This document shows positions 58,801-64,000 of a stretch of 64,000 bases of DNA, one piece after another (position 1 is the first letter of the stretch; every line of letters starts with the position of its first letter). This DNA comes from Channa striata. Taxonomy: Eukaryota > Chordata > Actinopteri > Anabantiformes > Channidae. The DNA is taken from contig CM065171.1 of NCBI GenBank assembly GCA_033026295.1, positions 2,438,457 to 2,502,456 of the forward strand, read 5' to 3'. Under the pieces are notes generated by a model, which worked only from the letters and a program-made list of their open reading frames with translations, was not told the DNA's origin and ran no database searches. The position numbers were made by a program, and so were the translations under genes.

Positions 58801-61800
58801 AAACAGTGTGTAGTAATAGACAGGTCTGGATTCGTTGCAGTTTATCACTGGATGAGTGCATTTGGCCTTATCGCGGGTTAGTCTGCTCCTGCCCTGCCTC
58901 TGCCGCAGGACATCTGAGCTAAAAGCGAGCTGATAACTGACCGTTTGTGTGGCTGGATGCTGTATTTTTTCATTTCACTGCAGCACCTTATCTAGATTCA
59001 GCCACAGGGCTTCCTCATTATGACTGCGATGCTTCAAGCAGACGCAGCTGTCTAAAAACAAACTGCGGTATTAGTACCTGTCCTGATTAAATTGAACACT
59101 GCACTGTTTCCAAGTGTCTGCCATCACTCACAGAGATGAGCACACGTTACTGCTGCTCTGCTGAAGAAAACGTATTTATCTTAACAAATATACAAACCAC
59201 ATTGCCAAAAAAAGTTGGGACTAATTTCTGAAATGTAATAAAAACTGTCTATTTTCCCTAACAAAAAGACTTTCTGTGTTTGAATAGTATTTTTTAAATA
59301 AAGTTTAATGCCTGTAAGACATTCAGAAAAGAAGGTGATATAATAGTGGCAAACTTGCCTGTGTCTCACCTTTTTAATGAGGCTTGTTAATTGTTTGGTA
59401 ACCTATGACACTAATTGTTGTGGTTTGTAGAAGTGGAATATTTGTTATTTATATTTGTTGCTGGATACAAAACTTCAGCTGCTTTCTTTGTTAAGCTCCA
59501 TAGAGTTTCAATAGGAGACAGAGCAGAAGTGCAGCCCAGCTAGTCGAACACACACTCTCACACACACACACAAACACACCTATTGTGTCTTCAAGACCAA
59601 GATGAAGAGATGTTGTCCTGATGGCAGAATATGTATCCCTAAAATCCACCCATGCTGTGGGCACTGATGACCTCTCACATTATCACAGATGCTGGCTTTT
59701 GCATCTCTTTCTTGACTTTAACACAAATAACACAACATCCATAATTTTTAAGAACAATGTGAAACCTGAACTCATCTGACCACACACTGTTTTTCTGTCC
59801 GTGTGACATGATTTCAGACCCAGAAAACTGTGAACTGGCTTCACTGTAAAGAAATGAGCCACTTTCATCCTTCAGGTTGCATTTCTGCACAGAGAAGCGC
59901 ACTGTTCAGTGACAGTGGTTCAACTCCTTTTCATCATGATAGAATGAAAAGTTTAAAGCTGAGTTTTAGTAGACGCTCCTTCTACATAATAATGATAATA
60001 ATAATAACAAGTAACAATAATACACTTCAAAACAAAGTTACAAAGTGACAAACTTACAATTGTTCAGTCTTGGTTTGCTTCTGTTAATAAGTTAAAAATT
60101 AAGTTGGTCAGCAAAAACAATGAAATCTTTGCTTTGTACTTTTGTCAGATGAAGGTTCAAACACATGCACAAAACACGGATTTTTGTTTTTAAAAAAAGT
60201 CCTAACCTCTAAGAATTTTGAATTTGCATACTGTATGTTCTATTTGTGTAGTTCATTATTATTATTATATTAAAGGACAACTGGTCATCAAACTTAACTG
60301 TATTTTTAGCAATCCCACACAGACACTAAAACCAACACTGAATTGCATCCACTCACCCATAATTTTTTATATTTTTATACGTTCAAACGTGTTCAGTAAT
60401 GATGATAATTAGAGATTGCTAAAAGAGATTAAATGACTTTTTATGTGCTTTAATGCATCATCTAAACATGAAATTGTTGCTACGTCAGACTTGGTGTGAC
60501 AGCATATTCTTAAGCTATTTTTGCATGCGGCTTCTTTACAGAGCCCGCCACTCTTTCAGACACCTCTAATAAAAGGCTGCACATCCACGTAGGAGCTGCA
60601 GCATCGGTGCTGATAAAGTCCTCTCCCTTGTCCCTGTGAGGAGCCTTTGAATAACTGATCAAAGCTGTGAAAACAGTGGTCTGATACTCCTGTGAAATGA
60701 CACAGCAGCCTCAGTGCGCGCACACACACACACACACACACAGAAAACAGCAGACATCAAGACTTTCAGAAGACATCAACTCTAATACCCCAGCACCTCT
60801 GACGAGCCCCTGTCATTTAACAACATAATCCCTGCACATGGAAGAACAAATGTTGAAGTCAGCTAAAGCGCAGACACATGTCATTTCCACACATCGTACG
60901 CTGTGTGTGTGTGTGTGTGTGTGTCTTAGTCCTGAGTGTGTGATAGAGTCAACCAGCGAACTGATTGCTCTCTGCACCAGCAGCATCAGACTGACAAGCC
61001 TCCACCAGACTTCAGTGAGTTTTAATTATTCACAAGTACGTTTCAACAAACAGAACTGGGGCAGGGAGAAGAGCTATGGGGAGGTAGATTACAACTCTCC
61101 ACCCAGACTCACCCCCACTAGCTCGCTCCCCTCCCCATACCATCTGCCGAGCAGAGGTAGTCATAAATAGGTGTTACATATCTACACACGTCAACGTAAA
61201 ATAAATAAAAATGATCCCAGGACTTAAAAAGGCTCGGAACATGTGGCAAATGCTGAGCTGGGTTTTCACACTCCCCCAACACATACAGTATGTATGAATG
61301 CAAACATATTCACAATCTCACATGCACAGCGATGCCAAATCTGAATATCATCTGAATTCATCTGAGCAGTCAGAAACGGAAGCAGTCAGAAATGTCGATG
61401 AAGAGCATCGGAGAGAAAAGGCTGACGCCCAGGAGAGCACAACGATAACCCGACTCCCACGTACTACTATTCCCATCAAACCGACAAATTAAAACACCCA
61501 AACACGAACAGGTTACTATAGACAACGAAGCAGATGACTCCTCACAGAGCATCTCACTGGATTTTCTTGAACTACTCAAAGATAAAAGCAAACTAACAGA
61601 AACCAGAGGAAACGTGATGTTAAAACAGATGGACCCTGAGACACACACTCCTTTGACCTGTCTGTGAATTACAGGTGCTTTCTCCCTTCGACCACCACTA
61701 GGGTTCACTGTGGCTCTGCCCCCAAATGCTCACTCACCGGCTCCGTGCTGCTGCCGGAGGATGGCTGTGTTCCCAGGCGGCGGCGAGGCTGACGACTTGG

Positions 61801-63931
61801 CCACCGAGGGGGTGGTAGTGGTGGTGGAGGAGATGGAGGGGAGGAGGCCAGGTTGGGCCTCCTGAGGCACCCGGTACTTCCCCTGCCCTAAACGCTGACC
61901 CCCTGCCTGGCCCGGACTGGGTTCTGACGTGGCTCTCCCTGCTGCACCTCCTCCCAGCACCGTGTTGGCATTCCTCAGTGGCCACCGGTTCTGGATGTGT
62001 GACACGGCCTCCTCGGCCACCATGCCGTCGCCAGGCGTGACGCGCAGCGCAGCGTGGACCGTAAATTCCTGAGTCTCGTCGGCCCACAGGTCAGACACGC
62101 GGCACTCGTACACCCCCTCGTCTTCCTTCTTCACCTTGGACAGACTGAGGCGGTGTGAGATGGCGTTGCCCTGAACACGCACAGTCTAGAAGCACAGAGA
62201 GACCACATTGAAAAAAGCAAACTGCAACGCTTGAACAACAAGCAGCTTTAGAATGTATTAATCATCAGCTTAATAGGGCTTGGCTTCATGTTTTATGACT
62301 GGAGGTGGGGGCACGGGCATCAAAAAAAGCACCAATTCCCAAGCATTTATTAGCTGCTCAGCAGACCGACACATTAGTTCTTACTGAGCCTCAATTAGCC
62401 CTAATAAGGTCACAATTCAACAGCACAAATTCAACATATTATCAAAGCTCCCAGCATGTTGAACAGTGACATCATTACAGAGCTGTGGAAACACTACGAG
62501 ATAAATGATGTCTGAAGGAAGTGGGACAGCGCGAAGCTGCCTGTTGGTTTTAAGGAAAAATGTATAAATACGCAAACTTTTATCCACAGACCAGCGTACA
62601 TTTAATTTATCATATTATTCTAATATAGTCGCTCCATCATGAATAGAAAAAACACTTAATCAGTCTGAGTGATGAGTTTCTCTAATGACAGCAGAAATAT
62701 ACATTCCAGCAGTTAATCATGTCAGCTATTCTTTCTCTGGCCTCTAGCTGTTCTCCTAATCACCGCCCTTAAATCAGACAGAAAAAAGGACACTTACACT
62801 TATTTTCGTGGCTTCCCTTGGGCCAACCTGGAAAGAGAAAGCTCTGTGTAAACTGCATGTAGGCAACATGTTTCTTAGTGAACACAACACTGGTGGGTAG
62901 AACACAAAAAGATGCAGGTTGTCGGTAACAGCAAAACAAGCGTTTGATTTCATTTCTTAAGGGAAGAGCCAGAAATTGTTACGAGCAGAGCTGCTCGTGT
63001 ACATCTCTCAAAGCCGCCATTGATAAGCTTCCTCCCTTCCTCCTTTGCTCCCTTTACCCCCGCTGCATGTTTTAACGCGCTCAAACCACAGAGGGAAATG
63101 CCGCAGATGTGATTGTCCCTGACTGCTCAGATGACTGAAAACGACTGATTTGTCATGCCGTAGGGAAAACTAATCCCCACTGTGCCCTGCCACAATATCC
63201 TGTCGCCGTTTCTTTTCTGAAGGCAGTGGACCTGAGAAGAATGTAATGGTGCTGATCACCAACAAGTGCCCTTTCTGCAGTCGCAGAGACGCACAGGCTC
63301 CCTGGCTTCTGTCTGATCATGAAGACTAACAAATGGTGCAGCCAAGGTCAGTGATGTATTGGGAGCATGACAGCCTGCGGGATGGATGGATTCATACAGC
63401 AGCTCCCAAAAGCAACAGTTTCCAACACTAAAAGTGGTCAGGCTCAAAAAGTGAGTGCAGATCTGGTTTGCATCAGGTTCACATCAAACACTGCAGAGTC
63501 TCACATACACGCAGCACATACAGAGACACACGAATAGATGATGCGCGTCAACGGACGTGTGACTGTTGTGGTTCAGGTGTGCAGACGAAGCAAACAACAG
63601 TAACACAAACACACACACACAGTTGCTCCTCTGTTATGTAACTAACTGATGTGGACGGCCTCGTGCCTACCTTGGCTCTGTTGGCGGGGGAGCTGATCTG
63701 CAGCTCATGAGGCAGTTCCTTGGGCACATCCTCCTTCAGGTACCACCACTGGATCTCCAAAGCCATGGGCGCTGAGCTGGCAGCCTTGAAGGCGCAGGGC
63801 ATCTCCACGTCCTCTCCCTCCCCCACGCTCACATCTTTCGGGACCTCAGTAAATGCAGCTTTTGGTGGGCACAGGAGACAGCAGAGGCACATAATAATGA
63901 GCAGGGCAGCAGCAAAGCGAAACTGCACCTC
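43937..63931 (-). CDS. vstm2b: VSTM2B-like V-set immunoglobulin membrane protein, 5'-partial, four exons
   Basis: Exons 63931-63671, 62827-62798, 62185-61738 and 44025-43937 join in frame into 275 codons plus a stop. The product is an immunoglobulin-family surface protein. Order: hydrophobic signal region (residues 5-21), a V-set domain with Cys46 (EMPCAF), a tryptophan pair at 62-63 (EIQWWYL) and Cys125 in DEGVYECRVSD, a Ser/Thr/Pro/Gly-rich stalk containing EEAVSHIQ and ATSEP, and a hydrophobic C-terminus (256-275, ending LLAH). VSTM2B fits better than its paralogues because of AFTEVPKDV, EIQWWYLKE, the AEEAVSHIQ segment and the short hydrophobic end. The human protein is of similar length (about 285). 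The first coding exon with the initiator lies beyond 64000. Function in the family is poorly known; neural surface roles are suspected from family expression, not from this sequence. Confidence 0.9.
45085..45330 (+). mobile_element. Rex1/jockey-like LINE fragment
   Basis: An 80-codon frame reads SSDKYLGVHLDNNLDWSNNT, then SLYKKGQSRLFLLRRLRSFG, the standard region after the palm in fish Rex1/CR1-group LINEs. It has no palm and no 3' end; 45331-45680 may be related DNA but was not assigned. It lies antisense to VSTM2B. Confidence 0.65.
45681..47404. other. Intronic DNA, no supported gene
   Basis: AT-rich sequence within VSTM2B intron 3. No repeats or exons were recognised. Confidence 0.5.
47405..49440 (-). 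mobile_element. Rex1/jockey-like LINE, near full-length ORF2, decayed
   Basis: Minus-strand reading from about 49430: N-terminal YNRQALLGFRKIAV (about 49380-49340), AP-endonuclease pieces (VYLYQHKMLQELC; a decayed AVYIPP-like region near 49110), then in a 235-codon frame TAADIQKTLRRANTWKMAGP with DNIPGKVLR, then NDYRPI, MLFIDFSSVFNTIFPQQHI, TGAPQGCVLSPLLFTL, KFANETTVVGL and the C-terminal THPSHTLFTLLPSGKRF. The palm motif FADD is FANE, so the catalytic aspartates are lost. The element is on the same strand as VSTM2B and lies in its intron. Confidence 0.8.
49441..51516. other. Intronic DNA with a CA repeat
   Basis: A (CA)n array at 49804-49833 and a C-run at 51049-51058. No exon or repeat family was recognised elsewhere. 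Confidence 0.5.
49804..49833. repeat. (CA)n microsatellite
   Basis: Fifteen uninterrupted CA units. Confidence 0.95.
51517..52085 (+). mobile_element. Nested tRNA-derived SINEs
   Basis: A first SINE starts near 51517 (ttgccgtccaccaat) and carries an expanded pentamer in place of its B-box region. A second starts at 51655 with a good tRNA-like head (A box tagctcagttggtaggcag; B box gtggcttgatccc) followed by aagtgtccttgggcaagaca. Body and tail typical of the first type resume near 51918 (agatactgaaccccaattta) and end near 52085 with gcagaacgttaaccattta. The order suggests the second copy inserted into the first. Confidence 0.65.
51526..51577. repeat. (AATCC)n pentamer microsatellite
   Basis: About ten copies of caatc/taatc pentamers, expanded within the SINE head. 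Confidence 0.9.
52086..55203. other. Intronic DNA, no supported gene
   Basis: Mostly repeat-poor and AT-rich. The 53090-53420 part stands out by complexity (see separate entry). Confidence 0.5.
53090..53420. promoter_or_regulatory. Candidate conserved non-coding element
   Basis: A repeat-free stretch with TGACAG cores (cctgacagct; aagtgacagatgcc; gctgtgacagcagc) of the TALE/Meis type and an attaattgtt homeodomain-like site. No open frame with known features. Conservation was not tested. Confidence 0.2.
55204..55341 (+). pseudogene. rpa2: Relic of the last exon of rpa2 (RPA32 winged-helix domain)
   Basis: From an AG acceptor-like site (ctcatttaatgtcag, ending at 55206) the plus strand reads VQSLIRSCPDWQGISIQDLK, then HRLCGMGLAVIKQAVEFLSN and EGHIF. 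In the replication protein A 32-kDa subunit this is the C-terminal winged-helix domain that binds repair and replication partners. The identity is plain from LIK-x-CP, QDLK and IKQAV-x-FLSNEGHI. After EGHIF the normal acidic end is replaced by unrelated codons and the frame runs on 22 codons to a stop. No other rpa2 exon was seen. The start coincides with a splice acceptor, which suggests copied genomic DNA rather than an mRNA copy. It lies antisense in a VSTM2B intron. Confidence 0.75.
55342..55664. other. Intronic DNA, no supported gene
   Basis: Sequence between the rpa2 relic and a SINE. It may carry the relic's degraded 3' flank; nothing was recognised. Confidence 0.4.
55665..55910 (+). 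mobile_element. tRNA-derived SINE
   Basis: Head gttatgtggcgcagtaggta (A box-like), a shortened B-box region (accgatccccggctcc), body gagcaagacactgaaccctc and gccagctgcaaagcagctcc, and tail gcactatataattacaggcc. It is the best preserved copy of the family in the window. Confidence 0.75.
57925..58250. promoter_or_regulatory. Candidate conserved non-coding element
   Basis: About 325 bases, repeat-free, with an open frame of 105 codons on the plus strand that lacks known motifs. Sites such as tttcccaaagctgattc and tcatctgattacaaagc have the texture of an enhancer. Low confidence without comparison. Confidence 0.2.
60719..60741. repeat. (CA)n microsatellite
   Basis: Eleven or so CA units. Confidence 0.9.
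60902..60924. repeat. (TG)n microsatellite
   Basis: Eleven TG units. With the CA array 180 bases to the left it forms a second inverted pair. Confidence 0.9.
61738..62185 (-). CDS. vstm2b: VSTM2B exon with V-set F strand and stalk
   Basis: 448 bases from a ctag acceptor (exon start 62185) to a CCG|GTGAGT donor. It encodes TVRVQGNAISHRL, the Tyr-x-Cys of the V-set F strand (DEGVYECRVSD), EEAVSHIQNRWP, and a long Gly/Ser/Thr/Pro-rich stalk with runs of Thr, ending ILRQQHGAG. The first base of the next codon belongs to this exon (phase 1). The stalk is shorter in Ala than in mammals but keeps the same plan. Confidence 0.92.
62186..62797 (-). other. VSTM2B intron 2 (612 bp)
   Basis: Bounded by GTAAGT at 62797 and ctag ending at 62186. 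No gene within. It contains AT-rich unique sequence. Confidence 0.85.
62798..62827 (-). CDS. vstm2b: VSTM2B 30-base microexon
   Basis: Between ctttccag and GTAAGT. Ten codons read VGPREATKIS, which matches the DATKIS segment that joins the two halves of the V-set domain in VSTM2B. Its phase is 0 on both sides, so skipping it would keep the frame but remove a strand-connecting segment. Confidence 0.9.
62828..63670 (-). other. VSTM2B intron 1 of the visible part (843 bp)
   Basis: Bounded by GTAGGC at 63670 and ctttccag ending at 62828. A CA tract lies at 63607-63621 within it. No other gene. Confidence 0.85.
63671..63931 (-). CDS. vstm2b: VSTM2B exon with signal region and V-set A'-C strands
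   Basis: 261 bases from an acceptor (ctctgttgttttag) to a CCAAG|GTAGGC donor. An in-frame TAG overlaps the acceptor, and there is no ATG before residue 14, so the initiator must come from an upstream exon outside the window. The exon encodes a hydrophobic stretch (FAAALLIIMCLCCLLCPP), then AFTEVPKDVSVGEGEDVEMP with Cys46, EIQWWYLKE, and ends SSPANRAK in phase 0. The alternative of starting at the internal Met14 would leave a very short signal sequence. Confidence 0.9.
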
Positions 63932-64000
63932 CTAAAACAACAGAGCCTGGCCTGTCTGTAGACCATCCATTTTCATGACATCATGCAGACTTCCTCTATT

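Larger units (their letters stand above)
44026..61737 (-). other. VSTM2B intron 3 (17.7 kb)
   Basis: Bounded by a GTGAGT donor at 61737 and a TTCTCCAG acceptor ending at 44026. It contains LINE fragments (45085-45330, 47405-49440), SINEs (51517-52085, 55665-55910), an rpa2 exon relic (55204-55341), CA/TG microsatellites, and repeat-poor stretches at 45700-47400, 49900-51500, 52090-55200 and 55910-61700. In those stretches I see no supported gene. Confidence 0.8.
55911..61737. other. Intronic DNA, no supported gene
   Basis: Repeat-poor. A higher-complexity stretch lies at 57925-58250. CA/TG tracts lie at about 59550-59580, 60719-60741 and 60902-60924. Short ORFs show no known domain. Confidence 0.45.

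Noticed and set aside
63889..63891. Internal ATG (Met14) as the VSTM2B start
   Set aside because: It would cut the signal sequence to about a dozen residues; the acceptor just upstream of GAG explains the open frame better.
63720..63935. Plus-strand ORF of 71 codons at the right edge
   Set aside because: Antisense shadow of the VSTM2B signal/V-set exon.
1..64000. CRISPR array, operon, prophage or toxin-antitoxin system
   Set aside because: No direct-repeat array with unique spacers and no compact co-directional ORFs; splice signals and fish repeats show eukaryotic DNA.

Overview
The window looks like teleost fish genomic DNA. It is AT-leaning, with long introns and many CA/TG microsatellites, and with the usual fish mixture of decayed repeats: Tc1/mariner, L2/CR1-type, RTE, Rex1/jockey-like and R4-like LINEs, Ty3/Gypsy and BEL/Pao LTR elements, foldback MITEs and tRNA-derived SINEs. 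There is no sign of bacterial gene organisation. Family names rest on my reading of translated motifs; no database search was run.

The one host gene that can be assembled with confidence is on the minus strand at the right: a VSTM2B-like gene (V-set and transmembrane domain containing 2B). Four coding exons are visible at 63931-63671, 62827-62798, 62185-61738 and 44025-43937. They join in frame into 275 codons plus a stop. The initiator exon lies beyond base 64000. Intron 3 is about 17.7 kb and holds two LINE fragments, a SINE cluster, another SINE, microsatellites, a relic of the last exon of rpa2 (RPA32 winged-helix domain) on the opposite strand, and repeat-poor stretches that may be conserved non-coding DNA.

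At the far left a short minus-strand ORF (669-505) with one strong membrane segment, a possible splice acceptor just upstream and a poly(A) signal downstream looks like the terminal exon of an unidentified small membrane protein. From about 0.7 to 10.6 kb there is mostly featureless intergenic DNA with microsatellites, a candidate TATA promoter near 2.0 kb and a CTCF-like motif near 9.66 kb.

From 10.7 to 18.1 kb lies a pile-up of decayed retroelements: a Rex1-type LINE split around a Ty3/Gypsy remnant, a 2.5 kb RTE-clade LINE (minus), a BEL/Pao remnant with an L2 tail inserted in it, and an L2/CR1 fragment (minus). From 18.8 to 41 kb repeats alternate with repeat-poor stretches: three related foldback elements, a Tc1 copy split by a LINE, an R4/Dong-like LINE without its nuclease segment, a Tc1 copy whose internal deletion is filled with flanking DNA, and two L2 copies.

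I found no coherent undescribed system of cooperating genes. The items most worth a second look are the reconstructed VSTM2B exons, the rpa2 exon relic in its intron, the small membrane ORF at the left edge, and the filler sequence inside the Tc1 element.
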